Assembly: GCA_039184865.1 (NCBI GenBank) | Contig: JBCDAV010000015.1 | Coordinates: 1 to 64,000 of the forward strand | Source: Thermohalobaculum sp039184865 | GTDB lineage: Bacteria > Pseudomonadota > Alphaproteobacteria > Rhodobacterales > Rhodobacteraceae | Direction: 5' to 3' | DNA: 64,000 nucleotides | Shown: in pieces, positions 36,166 to 45,364 of the stretch | How the letters are laid out: every line of letters begins with the position of its first letter | Numbering within the stretch: position 1 is the first letter of the stretch | The notes under the pieces: model-generated | The model's database searches: none | What the model was told of the DNA's origin: nothing | Seen by the model: the letters and a program-made list of their open reading frames with translations, nothing else | Position numbers and translations under genes: made by a program

Positions 36166-37304
36166 TGCAGCTGGCTCGGATCGACTTCGGTCCCGGCAAC
36201 CCTGCGCCCGTCGCGCACAAATTCCTGTCCGACCACGATGATCCGCGTTTCCTCGGGCGGGCCGGAGATCCAGACGCCGCCTGGCACCTCGGACAGGATC
36301 CGCACGGCCTGGAAGCGCGCGATACCGTCTTCGTCAAGGCGCACACCGAGCCGTCCGTCATCGTCCAGCGTGAGTGCCGACTGCGGGATGAGATGGCCCT
36401 TCTGCTCGGGCAGCGTCACGCGAAGTTCCGCGGTCATGCCGTCACGGATCCGTCCCTCGGCGTTGTCCAGCGTGACCTCGACGGCATAGGTCCGGGTCTG
36501 CTGGTCGGCCATGCGCGACAGGAAGGAGATCTCGCCCGTCGTCTCGAAACCGTTGATCAGCCGCGCGCGCGCTTTCTGGCCCACATAAAGAAGGTCGATT
36601 TCCTGCTCGGCGACGAAGCCCGCGACCTTGACGCGGGTCAGGTCGATGACGTTGGCGCACATCATTCCCGGCGTCAGGTAGCTGCCGATCTCGGCGGAGT
36701 CGGATTCGAGAATTCCGTCGAACGGCGCGAGAATGTCGAGTTGCGCGATATCCCACCTGACACGGTCCAGACGCGCCTGCGCCGCTTCGAGCCGGGCCTG
36801 CCGTGTCTTAAGCGTCATCTCCGCTGCGAAGCCTTTTTGGGTCAACCTGGCCGAGGCATCCGCCTCTGCCTGCGCTTCGACCAGCGAGGCTTCGGCTTCG
36901 GCCAGTTCCGCCGCGCGGATTCCGGGATCGAGCTGACAGAGCACCTGACCGGCTTCGACGCGCGATCCGCGCCGCAGCGGCTGCGAGATCACACTGCCCG
37001 AGGTCTGCGCCGAAACCTGCACATTGCGGACCGCCTCGGTCCGCCCGCGGACGACGAGAATGCTCTGGGTCGAGCGCGCGGTGCTGCCAAGCACCAGAAC
37101 CGGGATCGCCGCGGTATCGGGCTCGCCGGCCAGGTCGGTGGCCTGGGCTGTCTCGACCGCATCGTCGCTCGCGCGCTCGACGGCACCCGTCGGATTGGAT
37201 GCGGCGGCGGCAGCAGCGATGTCGCCCGTCTGATGGCGGGCGTGAAACCAGTAGAACAGCCCTCCTGCGATCAGCAGAGCAAACAGCAATGACGTCACAC
37301 GCAT
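36162..37304 (-). CDS. RND efflux periplasmic adaptor (membrane fusion protein)
   Basis: A 380-residue HlyD/AcrA-like adaptor. ATG 37304 has AAGGA upstream. Residues 1-20 (MRVTSLLFALLIAGGLFYWF) form the N-terminal membrane anchor. A lipoyl half (VSAQTSGSVISQPLRRGSRV) and the matching second half (LAPFDGILESDSAEIGSYL) flank a helical hairpin rich in Ala/Glu/Arg (residues about 105-180). Beta-barrel and membrane-proximal parts follow. It connects the RND pump to an outer-membrane channel in the periplasm, and is translationally coupled to the pump gene. Confidence 0.92.
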   Translation of the reverse strand: MRVTSLLFALLIAGGLFYWFHARHQTGDIAAAAAASNPTGAVERASDDAVETAQATDLAGEPDTAAIPVLVLGSTARSTQSILVVRGRTEAVRNVQVSAQTSGSVISQPLRRGSRVEAGQVLCQLDPGIRAAELAEAEASLVEAQAEADASARLTQKGFAAEMTLKTRQARLEAAQARLDRVRWDIAQLDILAPFDGILESDSAEIGSYLTPGMMCANVIDLTRVKVAGFVAEQEIDLLYVGQKARARLINGFETTGEISFLSRMADQQTRTYAVEVTLDNAEGRIRDGMTAELRVTLPEQKGHLIPQSALTLDDDGRLGVRLDEDGIARFQAVRILSEVPGGVWISGPPEETRIIVVGQEFVRDGRRVAGTEVDPSQLQ

Positions 37305-37464
37305 GTTGGTCCTTCCGGGCGATGCCTTGTGCACCGATACGCAGGTTCGCCGCTGCTCCTACGGCGTCTCGCAGTATAAATATAGTTTTTCCGGCATGTG
37401 GAAAAGGTGCCGCGACGTCAAAGCCGCCATTCGCCGAGATCCATGATGCACGGCAGCGTGTGGA

Positions 37465-38226
37465 TCAGGCGGTGAACTGCTCGCGCAGCAGCCGTTCTTC
37501 AAGCCCGTGGCCGGGATTGTAGAGCAGCCTTAGGATGATTTCAGAGGCCGCTTCGACCTTAACGCGGGTCACGTCGCGGACCTCTAGATGGTCCGCCGTC
37601 GCTGAAATCGGCCGTTTGTGCTGTTCGAGCACGCTGAACTCGATGTTGGTCTCCCAGGGAAGCAGTGCGCCGCGCCAGCGCCGCGGACGAAAGGCCGAGA
37701 TCGGGGTGAGCGCGAGAAGCTTCGAGCGGATTGGCAGGATCGGCCCGTTGGCCGACAGATTGTAGGCCGTCGACCCGGCAGGTGTCGCCGCCATGATCCC
37801 GTCGCAGATCAACTCGTCCATCAGCACCTCACCGTCGATCGCAATGCTGATCTTGGCCGCCTGATGGGTCTGCCTGAAAAGCGCGACCTCGTTGATCGCC
37901 AGTCCGGTGTGACTGCGCTCCATCGCGTCGGTCGCGATCATGCGCAGCGGATTGATCGTTGCGATCCGCGCATCGGCCAGTCGGTCGGGCAGGTTCTCCT
38001 CGACGAAATCGTTCATCAGGAAGCCGACCGAGCCCCGGTTCATCCCGTAGACAGGCGTCGAGATATCCATGAACGCGTGCAGCGTCTGCAGCATGAAGCC
38101 GTCGCCACCCAACGCGACGATGACATCGGCCTCCTCGGGTGCGACATGCCCAAAACGCTCGCGCAACGAGAGCATGGACGCCTGCGCCTCGGGCGCCCGG
38201 CTGCCCAGGAAGCTGATCTTGTTCAT
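37465..38226 (-). CDS. nadK: NAD kinase
   Basis: A 253-residue enzyme phosphorylating NAD to NADP with ATP or polyphosphate. Signatures: ALGGDGFMLQTLH (GGDG), YGMNRGSVGFLMN, INEVALFR (NE/D) and CDGIMAATPAGSTAYNLSANGPIL. ATG 38226 begins the family-like MNKISFLGSR; an upstream in-frame start at 38268 is less likely. Divergent from glyA, with which it shares a roughly 210-base promoter region. Slightly shorter than E. coli NadK (292), as is common in alphaproteobacteria. Confidence 0.92.
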   Translation of the reverse strand: MNKISFLGSRAPEAQASMLSLRERFGHVAPEEADVIVALGGDGFMLQTLHAFMDISTPVYGMNRGSVGFLMNDFVEENLPDRLADARIATINPLRMIATDAMERSHTGLAINEVALFRQTHQAAKISIAIDGEVLMDELICDGIMAATPAGSTAYNLSANGPILPIRSKLLALTPISAFRPRRWRGALLPWETNIEFSVLEQHKRPISATADHLEVRDVTRVKVEAASEIILRLLYNPGHGLEERLLREQFTA

Positions 38227-38340
38227 GTCGGGGTCCCCGGTCGGCGCTTGGTTGCTCAATCGAACCATATAACGGTGGATCGTGGGCGTCTATCGGCGCC
38301 GCGAACGCCTTTGCCCGGCAGGGGCAGGGCGGATGTCATT

Positions 38341-38388
38341 GTGTCGCGTCAAATCCGATGCATTTGCCATTTGACCGCGACGCGACAC
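38341..38388. promoter_or_regulatory. Long interrupted inverted repeat upstream of glyA
   Basis: GTGTCGCGTC (38341-38350) is complementary to GACGCGACAC (38379-38388), and CAAAT immediately inside pairs with ATTTG (38369-38373), leaving a bulge of four or five bases on one side and a roughly 14-base loop. It sits about 50 bases before the glyA start, in the nadK-glyA intergenic region. It could be a leader hairpin, an operator for a dimeric regulator or an attenuator. It does not match a riboswitch consensus I can recite. Confidence 0.55.
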
Positions 38389-38436
38389 TTACCTACGCGG
38401 GACAACCAGAAATTCCGCAACGTGGAGGATTATCTC

Positions 38437-39732
38437 ATGGACGCAGCCACGCGCGATCAGGGGTTCTTTTCGCAGGCCCTTGCCGACCGGGATCCGGCGC
38501 TTTTCGCCTCGATCACCGATGAACTCGTGCGCCAGCAGGACGAAATCGAACTGATTGCCTCCGAAAACATCGTCAGCCGCGCCGTCATGGAAGCGCAGGG
38601 CTCGGTGATGACCAACAAGTACGCCGAGGGCTATCCCGGACGGCGCTACTACGGCGGCTGTCAGCACGTCGATGTGGCCGAGGCGCTGGCGATCGAGCGC
38701 GCCTGCCAGCTCTTCAACTGCAACTTCGCGAACGTCCAGCCGCACTCCGGTGCGCAGGCGAACCAGGCCGTCAATCTCGCGCTGATCAAGCCGGGCGACA
38801 CCATCCTTGGCATGGACCTCGCCTCGGGCGGGCACCTGACGCACGGTGCCAAGGTCAATCAGTCCGGCAAGTGGTTCAACGCGGTGCAGTACGGCGTCAC
38901 CGACGACACCAATCTGATCGACTACGATCAGGTGGCGAGGATCGCCGAAGAGACGAAGCCGCAGCTCATCATTGCCGGCGGCTCGGCTGTGCCGCGTCAG
39001 ATCGACTTCGCCAAGTTCCGTGAGATCGCGGATGCCATTGGCGCCTGGTTCCATGTGGACATGGCGCACTTCGCCGGTCTGGTCGCTGGCGGCGTGCATC
39101 CGAACCCGCTTGATCATTGCCACGTCGCCACGACGACGACGCACAAGACCCTGCGCGGTCCGCGCGGCGGCATGATCCTGACGAACGACGAGGCGCTCGC
39201 CAAGAAGTTCAACTCGGGCGTCTTCCCGGGGCTTCAGGGCGGTCCGCTGATGCACGTGATCGCGGCCAAGGCAGTCGCCTTCGGCGAGGCGCTGCGGCCG
39301 GAATTCCGTTCCTACTCGCAGCAGGTCATCGACAATGCGCAGGCCATGGCGGCAGCTCTGATCGAGGGCGGGCTCGCCTGCATCACCGGCGGCACCGACA
39401 CGCATGTCGTCCTTGTCGACCTGCGCCCCAAGGGCGTGACCGGCAAGGCCGCCGAGGCCGCTCTGGGACGCGCGCACATCACCTGCAACAAGAACGGCAT
39501 TCCGAACGATCCGGAAAAGGCCATGGTGACGTCGGGCATCCGCCTCGGGTCGCCGGCTGGTACGACGCGCGGTTTCGGCCCTGCGGAGTTCAAGCTGATC
39601 GGCGAGCTGATCACCGAAGTCATGGATGGCCTCTCGGCCAACGGTGAAGAGGGCAATGCCGGCGTCGAAGCCTCGGTCAAGGACCGGGTCAAGGCGCTCT
39701 GCGACCGCTTCCCGATCTACCAGGCGATCTGA
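38437..39732 (+). CDS. glyA: Serine hydroxymethyltransferase
   Basis: A 431-residue PLP enzyme interconverting serine and glycine with tetrahydrofolate. Clear motifs are ELIASENIVSRAV, NKYAEGYPGRRYYGGC, QPHSGAQANQAV and TTTTHKTLRGPRGG, whose Lys forms the PLP Schiff base. Ribosome-binding site GGAGG lies before ATG 38437; a much longer in-frame upstream extension overlaps nadK and is not coding. The upstream hairpin may regulate it. Confidence 0.96.
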   Translation: MDAATRDQGFFSQALADRDPALFASITDELVRQQDEIELIASENIVSRAVMEAQGSVMTNKYAEGYPGRRYYGGCQHVDVAEALAIERACQLFNCNFANVQPHSGAQANQAVNLALIKPGDTILGMDLASGGHLTHGAKVNQSGKWFNAVQYGVTDDTNLIDYDQVARIAEETKPQLIIAGGSAVPRQIDFAKFREIADAIGAWFHVDMAHFAGLVAGGVHPNPLDHCHVATTTTHKTLRGPRGGMILTNDEALAKKFNSGVFPGLQGGPLMHVIAAKAVAFGEALRPEFRSYSQQVIDNAQAMAAALIEGGLACITGGTDTHVVLVDLRPKGVTGKAAEAALGRAHITCNKNGIPNDPEKAMVTSGIRLGSPAGTTRGFGPAEFKLIGELITEVMDGLSANGEEGNAGVEASVKDRVKALCDRFPIYQAI

Positions 39733-39789
39733 CGTTCTGACAGGGTGGGGGCAGACCCCGCCCTGCATCGTTCCGGGGAGGCGCAACCC

Positions 39790-40398
39790 ATGCGGACTAT
39801 GGCTGCCCTCGTCTTCCCGGGCTTCCAGACGCTGGACTTCTTCGGACCCATCGAAATGCTCGGCGGGTTCTACGAAGAAATCGAGGTGATCACGGTTGCT
39901 CAGGGATCCGATCCGGTCCCGAGCCGCCACGGTCAACGGATCTCCGTGGATAAGATTCTCTCCGAGAAAACCGATTACGACCTGCTGTTCATTCCCGGTG
40001 GCGACTCCGCGCTTGACGCCGCCAAGGACGAAAGCCTGATGCAGTGGATCCGCGAGACGTCGGCCCAGGCCGAGCGCGTCATGGCGGTTTGCACGGGCAC
40101 GGTGCTTCTCGGCATGACCGGTGTTCTCGACGGACGCCGGGCCACCACCAACAAGCTCGATTTCACCAGCACCGTGGACCTCGCCCCGAACGTCGAATGG
40201 GTGAAGCAGGCGAGATGGGTCGAGGACGGCAAATTCTTCACGTCATCGGGCGTCTCCGCCGGCATGGACATGGCGCTGGCCGTCGCCGCTGGCTTGTTCG
40301 GCCGGGAAAAGGCCGAGGAGATGGCCGAAGGCAGCGAGTACACCTGGCACAGCGATCCGGACTGGGACCCGTTCGCGAAGTCTGCCGGTTTGGTCTGA
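39790..40398 (+). CDS. DJ-1/PfpI-family protein (isonitrile hydratase-like)
   Basis: A 202-residue protein of the class I glutamine amidotransferase-like fold. It opens MAALVFPGFQTLDFFGPIEM, has LLFIPGGDSALDAA, the nucleophilic elbow MAVCTGTVLLG with the reactive Cys, and SSGVSAGMDMALAVAA in the C-terminal part. This set is typical of the isonitrile-hydratase/ThiJ branch. GGGGAGG precedes ATG 39790. It lies 57 bases after glyA and could be cotranscribed. Substrate not established. Confidence 0.85.
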   Translation: MRTMAALVFPGFQTLDFFGPIEMLGGFYEEIEVITVAQGSDPVPSRHGQRISVDKILSEKTDYDLLFIPGGDSALDAAKDESLMQWIRETSAQAERVMAVCTGTVLLGMTGVLDGRRATTNKLDFTSTVDLAPNVEWVKQARWVEDGKFFTSSGVSAGMDMALAVAAGLFGREKAEEMAEGSEYTWHSDPDWDPFAKSAGLV

Positions 40399-40818
40399 GG
40401 AACGGGCGTCCCGTCACGTCGCGACGGAGGCCGGGTCGGACCGCGTCAGGGATAGGTTCCGGTAGGGGGCAGGATCGTCGCATAAGAAAATCTGCTACCG
40501 GCGTACCACTTGAACCTGTTGGTCTTGTTTCCCCGTAACCTCTTGATTTTGCTGATGCAGAAAGTGTCCCCAGAAATCACATGATCAAGTGGGAAGGTGA
40601 ATGGCTCCTGTGCGGGACAGAGCCGACGTTCGCGGCGGCGAAGCATACTTTATCTGTCTGACAAGGCAGCCGTCCGCGGCTGTGCAGCGTTCGAAATCGG
40701 TCTGAACGGCTGATCTGTGAGCTCAACGTTCGGCATTGGATTGCAGAGCTTTCGAGAATCTGATCGTAATGAACGGGTGGACGCCCGCTGCATTGGCGTC
40801 TTGCTAGGGGAGAAGAGC
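40399..40818. other. Intergenic stretch without a recognisable gene
   Basis: About 420 bases. Composition falls toward A/T in the second half, coinciding with the approach to the dipeptidase-like gene. A 66-codon minus frame at 40446-40646 has no support. Confidence 0.4.
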
Positions 40819-42078
40819 ATGAACTTGGCTGGTTCTATTTTTTCACTGCTGATCGCGATTGCTGTGCCCGCCGCAGCTTTCGCTCACGAAATCGAACATG
40901 GCCATGAACATGTCGCAGGTGGTTGGAATGCTGAAGCTGGGTTTGTTTCGGATGAAGATGTCACCAGCAAGCTTTGGAACCCTCGCGGGAAGTCGATGGA
41001 TGAGATAAGACAACGTGCCTCTTGGCTCGCCGAACAGTACGACCTGACACGCACCCCGGAACAACAAGTCAGAGTCGACGAAATCCGCGCCCGATACGCT
41101 GATGCTATTGCAATTAACTCGCTAATGCCATCGGCCGTAGGGATCATTGACAACACTGCGGAGGACTTCTCCAAGGCGCTAAATCGCAATCGCGACGCAG
41201 GCCTCACATTGGCTTCAGGCTCTGCGTACGGGTTCCCTAAGGCCATTCCAGAAGGCATGACGCCCTATGACGTGATCGAGGCTTCGGATGTGGTCTTATC
41301 CGAGCAAGGCGTGCGCAAGGTCGATACCGTTTCAGACATCCGAGATGCCAAGGAGCAGGGCAAACTCGCCTTCATGTATAACGCACAGGGCGCAGACTAC
41401 GTGGTCGATGATTTAGAAGGACATGCCGAAAGGTCTTACGAGAGCGGCATCCGCGCCATGAACTTTGTCTATAACGCCAACAATGCACTAGCTGGCGGCG
41501 GAAGTGCACAGAATATGGGACTCACAGAGTTGGGTCGAGAATGGGTAAAGGTGGCGCAGGCCAACAACCTGATCATCGACGTATCGCATTCATCCAATCA
41601 AACAGCGATCGAAGCTGCCGCTATTGCTACGAAGCCGATTATTGCCTCGCACTCAAATGCGGCTGGTCTACTGGATGTCGGTCGGAATATCTCCGACGAA
41701 GCAATAAAGGCTGTCGCTTCAACTGGAGGCGTCATTTGCCCGGTGGGTGTTGGTCTGTTTTTGAATGCAGAAGGCGACGCGTCGCCAGAGGCATTGGTGA
41801 AGCATGTTGTTTACATCGCAAATCTTGTTGGTCGCGAAAGGGTGTGCTTCGCGACCGACTATGTTCACAACATTCTCGCATATTACGAACGTGACCTGCT
41901 GAACGTTGAGACTTATCCGCCCGAACTCGGGTTTGGCGCACCTACTCAGAACATCGCAGCTGAGAATATCTGGGACGTTGCAGCACTTCTTGAAGACGAA
42001 CATGGCTGGACAGAGGGAGAAGTTCGCGGCTTCCTTGGAGAAAATCTAATGCGCGTATACGAAGCGAACTGGAAATAG
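40819..42078 (+). CDS. Exported M19 (renal dipeptidase)-family protein lacking the first metal motif
   Basis: A 419-residue protein starting at ATG 40819, after GGGGAGAAG. Residues 1-22 form a Sec signal peptide ending AAAFA. The M19-type barrel shows LEGHAERS (bridging Glu), IIDVSHSSNQT and IIASHSNA (metal-side histidines) and CFATDYVHN. However, the N-terminal HxD metal motif (usually DGHxD) reads AIAINSLMPSAVG, so one metal site looks lost. The mature N terminus has a His-rich HEIEHGHEHVAGG. The gene is visibly richer in A and T than its neighbours and stands alone, suggesting transfer. It may be a divergent dipeptidase or metal-dependent hydrolase. Confidence 0.75.
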   Translation: MNLAGSIFSLLIAIAVPAAAFAHEIEHGHEHVAGGWNAEAGFVSDEDVTSKLWNPRGKSMDEIRQRASWLAEQYDLTRTPEQQVRVDEIRARYADAIAINSLMPSAVGIIDNTAEDFSKALNRNRDAGLTLASGSAYGFPKAIPEGMTPYDVIEASDVVLSEQGVRKVDTVSDIRDAKEQGKLAFMYNAQGADYVVDDLEGHAERSYESGIRAMNFVYNANNALAGGGSAQNMGLTELGREWVKVAQANNLIIDVSHSSNQTAIEAAAIATKPIIASHSNAAGLLDVGRNISDEAIKAVASTGGVICPVGVGLFLNAEGDASPEALVKHVVYIANLVGRERVCFATDYVHNILAYYERDLLNVETYPPELGFGAPTQNIAAENIWDVAALLEDEHGWTEGEVRGFLGENLMRVYEANWK

Positions 42079-42247
42079 CCGGCGATCCGATCCAACCTGG
42101 GATCGTCCTCTTGTGGAAGGCATGCCTTTCGCACAGTTCTAATGCCCCGTTTACTTTGGGCTCAGAGCCACCATTCTCAGCAGCGCAGAGCTTCTAACGC
42201 TTATGTACAATCCGGCACCCCCTACCGGAATATTCCCCCCTCAAGAA

Positions 42248-42274
42248 CGGGTGGGCAGGATGCCCACCCGACGT
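42248..42274. terminator. Strong hairpin between convergent genes
   Basis: CGGGTGGGCA (42248-42257) and TGCCCACCCG (42261-42270) form a perfect 10-bp stem with a 3-base loop, then ACGTTTT on the plus strand. It lies between the convergent dipeptidase-like and alcohol dehydrogenase genes and could serve either. Confidence 0.75.
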
Positions 42275-42282
42275 TTTCCGTA

Positions 42283-43446
42283 TCAGTCGGCGATGATCTC
42301 GCCCGGCAGGGTGTTGATCGTCATCGTCTCGTTCGGCTGGAAGTGGACGACCGAGCGGATCGACTTGCCGGCTTTCAGCAGATCGAAGGCGGTGTTGATC
42401 TGACCATGGGTCATGTGGTGCGTGATGTAGGGGTCAACGCTGAAGTCGCCGCGCAGCCACTCATCGACCATACCCGGAAGTTCGCTGCGACCGAGCACGC
42501 CGCCGAACGCCGTGCCCCGCCAGACGCGCCCGGTGACGAGTTGGAACGGCCGGGTCGAGATCTCTTGCCCCGCACCAGCAACGCCGATCACGGTGCACTC
42601 GCCCCAGCCCTTGTGACAGGCCTCGAGCGCCGAGCGCATCAGTTCCACGTTCCCGACAGCCTCGAACGTGTAGTCAAGACCACCGCCGGTCATCTCGACC
42701 AGCACGTCCTGGATCGGCGCGTCATGGTCCTTGGGATTGATGCACTCCGTAGCGCCCAAAGCCTTGGCGAGGAGAAACTTCTCCGGGTTGATGTCGATGC
42801 CGATAATCTTGCCCGCGCCGGCCATCACCGCGCCCTGGATCACCGCCATGCCGACGGCACCGAGGCCGAAGACGGCGACGGACGCCCCGGCCTCGACCTT
42901 GGCCGTATTGCGCACAGCGCCCATGCCGGTCGGCACCGCGCATCCCATGACCGAGGCCTTGGCAAGCGGCGCCTCGTCCGCGATTTTCGCGACCGAGATC
43001 TCGGGCAGCACCGTGTATTCGCTGAAGGTGCTGGTGCCCATGTAGTGCAGGATCTGCTTGCCCTTGTACGAGAACCGCGAGGTTCCGTCCGGCATCAGCC
43101 CGGCGCCCTGCGTCTTGCGGATCGTCTGGCAGAGATTGGTCTTGCCGGACTTGATGTAGGGGCAGTCCGGGTCCTCGGGCACGTAGAGCGGGATCACCTT
43201 GTCGCCGGGTTTGACCGAGGTCACGCCGGGGCCGATCTCCTCGACCACGCCGCAGCCTTCATGGCCGAGAATGCATGGAAACAACCCCTCGGGATCTTCT
43301 CCGGACAGCGTGAACACGTCGGTGTGGCAGAGGCTGGTCGTCACGATCCGCACGAGAACCTCGCCCTCCTTGGGGCCTTCGAGATCGATCTCCTCGATCT
43401 CCAGCGGTCGGTTCGGCTCCCAGGCAATGGCGGCACGCGTTTTCAT
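42283..43446 (-). CDS. adhC: S-(hydroxymethyl)glutathione dehydrogenase / class III alcohol dehydrogenase
   Basis: A 387-residue zinc-dependent dehydrogenase of glutathione-dependent formaldehyde detoxification. Catalytic-zinc residues are in SLCHTDVFTLSG, LGHEGCGVVEE and MGCAVPTGMGAV; the NAD-binding motif is VFGLGAVGMAVIQGA. The lobe that normally has four structural-zinc cysteines (PECxxCxxC...NLC) reads PEDPDCPYIKSGKTNLC, so only two cysteines remain and the structural zinc is probably absent. The rest is typical of class III enzymes. It lies 25 bases downstream of the DUF1826 gene on the same strand, though its function is not obviously zinc-starvation linked, unless the altered zinc site reflects that. 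Confidence 0.9.
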   Translation of the reverse strand: MKTRAAIAWEPNRPLEIEEIDLEGPKEGEVLVRIVTTSLCHTDVFTLSGEDPEGLFPCILGHEGCGVVEEIGPGVTSVKPGDKVIPLYVPEDPDCPYIKSGKTNLCQTIRKTQGAGLMPDGTSRFSYKGKQILHYMGTSTFSEYTVLPEISVAKIADEAPLAKASVMGCAVPTGMGAVRNTAKVEAGASVAVFGLGAVGMAVIQGAVMAGAGKIIGIDINPEKFLLAKALGATECINPKDHDAPIQDVLVEMTGGGLDYTFEAVGNVELMRSALEACHKGWGECTVIGVAGAGQEISTRPFQLVTGRVWRGTAFGGVLGRSELPGMVDEWLRGDFSVDPYITHHMTHGQINTAFDLLKAGKSIRSVVHFQPNETMTINTLPGEIIAD

Positions 43447-43471
43447 GTTGGTTCTCCCTGTTTTGGTCTTG

Positions 43472-44119
43472 TCAGTGCAGTCGATGTCGGTCCTGGTGGT
43501 CTTCGGGGTCGATCACCGGATCGAGCACCAGCAACAGCCGCGTCTCCCCGGTATTCTCGATCGGCGGCGAGCGGTGCAGCAGCCCGGAACTCGGATGCTC
43601 GGGCCAGAGCGTCCCACGCAGCAGGATCGGCGCGCCGGTCGGCGTCGTGAAGACGTCGCTCGGGTCGGTCCCGTTGTCCGAAAGCCCGTACTGCGTTCCC
43701 GTCCCGCGATAGGTGCAGATCAGGCGGGCGTTCACGGCATCGACGTGGAACTTCCTGCAGGCGTTCGATCGGATCACGTCAAGCCGCAGCATGAGGTAGG
43801 GCGCGTGCATGAGGCCGGAGAAGATGTCGGCGAGCGCGGCGACATCGTCGATCAGCCGCGCGCGCTCGGCGCAATCCGGGGTGCCGCAGACATCGCAGAT
43901 CTGGGACGTCGCCGACTGGACTTTCTCCGCGCGCAGGATCACGCGCGCTTTCGGAAGCCGGTCGGGGTCGACAGTGTCGATCCAGGATTGGAAGCTCGGC
44001 AGCGGCGCGCGGGTCCAGATGGCCGCGGCACAACTTGGCCGATGGATCGCGGACAACCCTTCGGGCGTGTCTGCAATGCGAATTGCGGCCTCATCGGTGT
44101 AACGGCGGGCGGTTTCCAT
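43472..44119 (-). CDS. DUF1826 domain protein of the zinc-homeostasis operon
   Basis: A 215-residue protein. It contains CDVCGTPDC, a possible metal-binding cluster, and a KFHVDAVNARLICTYRGTGTQ segment resembling an iron/oxoglutarate or cupin-like strand pair, both typical of DUF1826. In proteobacteria DUF1826 genes commonly accompany COG0523 GTPases in Zur-regulated loci; the same arrangement is seen here. The start at ATG 44119 shares one base with the GTPase stop (TGATG). Biochemical function is unknown. Confidence 0.8.
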   Translation of the reverse strand: METARRYTDEAAIRIADTPEGLSAIHRPSCAAAIWTRAPLPSFQSWIDTVDPDRLPKARVILRAEKVQSATSQICDVCGTPDCAERARLIDDVAALADIFSGLMHAPYLMLRLDVIRSNACRKFHVDAVNARLICTYRGTGTQYGLSDNGTDPSDVFTTPTGAPILLRGTLWPEHPSSGLLHRSPPIENTGETRLLLVLDPVIDPEDHQDRHRLH

Positions 44120-45336
44120 CAGGCAGCCACCTCCGACCGGCGCCACATCGGGAACGGATCGGGCAGGTCCGGCAGGCTGTCCGGTCCGCTCGCGGCGACC
44201 GCGGGCAAAAGTGCCGCGTCAAGCCGTGCCCTGAGCTCCGCCCAGTCGATCCCGGCACCGATGAATACGATCTCCTGGCGCCGGTCGCCCCAGGGCTCGA
44301 GCCAGTTTTCCCGCATGTAGGCACGCGCACCGTCGTTCTCCGGCCAACGCTCTTTCGCCACTGCCGCCCACCAAGTGCCGAGCGGCGTGACCGACGACAG
44401 CGCCCCCGCCAGTGAGAATTCCAGCACCCACTCGGGGCGCGTGGCGATCCAGAAGTGTCCTTTCGCGCGGATCACGCCGGGCATCGAGGCGTCGAGCACG
44501 GCCTTGATCTTTTCGGGGATGAATGGGCGCCGCGCGCGATAGACGAAGCTCGCGACGCCGTACTCCTCGGTCTCCGGCACGTGATCGGCGAAGCCGTAAA
44601 GCTCCTTGGCCCACATCGGATGATCATGGGCTCTTTCGAAATCGAACAGCCCGGTGTCGAGAACGCGGTCCGCCGGAACGTTCGAGTGATTGGTCTCGAT
44701 GATCTCGGCGTCCGCGTTCAGACTGCGGATGATCTTGCGGGCCGCGTCGACCTGCTCCGGCCGGGCATCGGCGACCTTGTTGAGGATGATCACGTCGGCG
44801 AACTCGATCTGGTCGGTCAGCAGGTGAACCAGTGTCCGCTCGTCCTCCTCGCCCATGGTCTCGCCGCGATCGCTCAGGAAATCGCTGCTGACATAGTCGC
44901 GCAGCAGGTTCACCGCGTCGACCACCGTGACCATGGTGTCGAGGCGTGCGACATCGGAAAGACTGACGCCGGCCTCGTCGCGGAACTCGAAAGTCGTCGC
45001 GACCGGCAGCGGTTCCGAGATCCCGGTCGACTCGATCAGGAGATAGTCGAAGCGTCCGTCCGCCGCGAGACGCCGGACCTCGGCCAGCAGATCATCGCGA
45101 AGCGTGCAGCAGATGCAGCCGTTCGACATCTCGACCAGCGTCTCGTCCGTGCGGCTGAGCTCGGTGTCGGCGCGGACGAGATCCGCGTCGATGTTGACCT
45201 CGGACATGTCGTTGACGATGACCGCGACCCGGCGCCCTTCGCGGTTGTTGAGCACACGGTTCAGCAGCGTGGTTTTCCCTGCGCCGAGAAAGCCGGACAG
45301 GACGGTGACGGGCAGGCGTTGATCGATGGCGTTCAT
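44119..45336 (-). CDS. COG0523-family zinc metallochaperone GTPase
   Basis: A 405-residue G3E GTPase. Walker A is GFLGAGKTTLLN, the metal motif CICC is in EMSNGCICCTLRDD, and LNKVADA is the base-specificity loop (NKxD-like). The C-terminal CobW_C domain has AKGHFWIATRP and EIVFIGAGID. Members of the ZigA/ZagA/YciC type deliver zinc to client proteins during zinc limitation. It sits between a DsrE-like gene and DUF1826, downstream of a Zur-box-like palindrome. CobW itself (cobalamin synthesis) is less likely as no cob genes are present. Confidence 0.88.
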   Translation of the reverse strand: MNAIDQRLPVTVLSGFLGAGKTTLLNRVLNNREGRRVAVIVNDMSEVNIDADLVRADTELSRTDETLVEMSNGCICCTLRDDLLAEVRRLAADGRFDYLLIESTGISEPLPVATTFEFRDEAGVSLSDVARLDTMVTVVDAVNLLRDYVSSDFLSDRGETMGEEDERTLVHLLTDQIEFADVIILNKVADARPEQVDAARKIIRSLNADAEIIETNHSNVPADRVLDTGLFDFERAHDHPMWAKELYGFADHVPETEEYGVASFVYRARRPFIPEKIKAVLDASMPGVIRAKGHFWIATRPEWVLEFSLAGALSSVTPLGTWWAAVAKERWPENDGARAYMRENWLEPWGDRRQEIVFIGAGIDWAELRARLDAALLPAVAASGPDSLPDLPDPFPMWRRSEVAA

Positions 45337-45364
45337 TTGGCTCTCTTACGGATAGCTGGCTGGT

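Noticed and set aside
44119..45336. CobW of cobalamin synthesis
   Set aside because: There are no cobalamin genes nearby; the Zur-like box and DUF1826 neighbour point to zinc.
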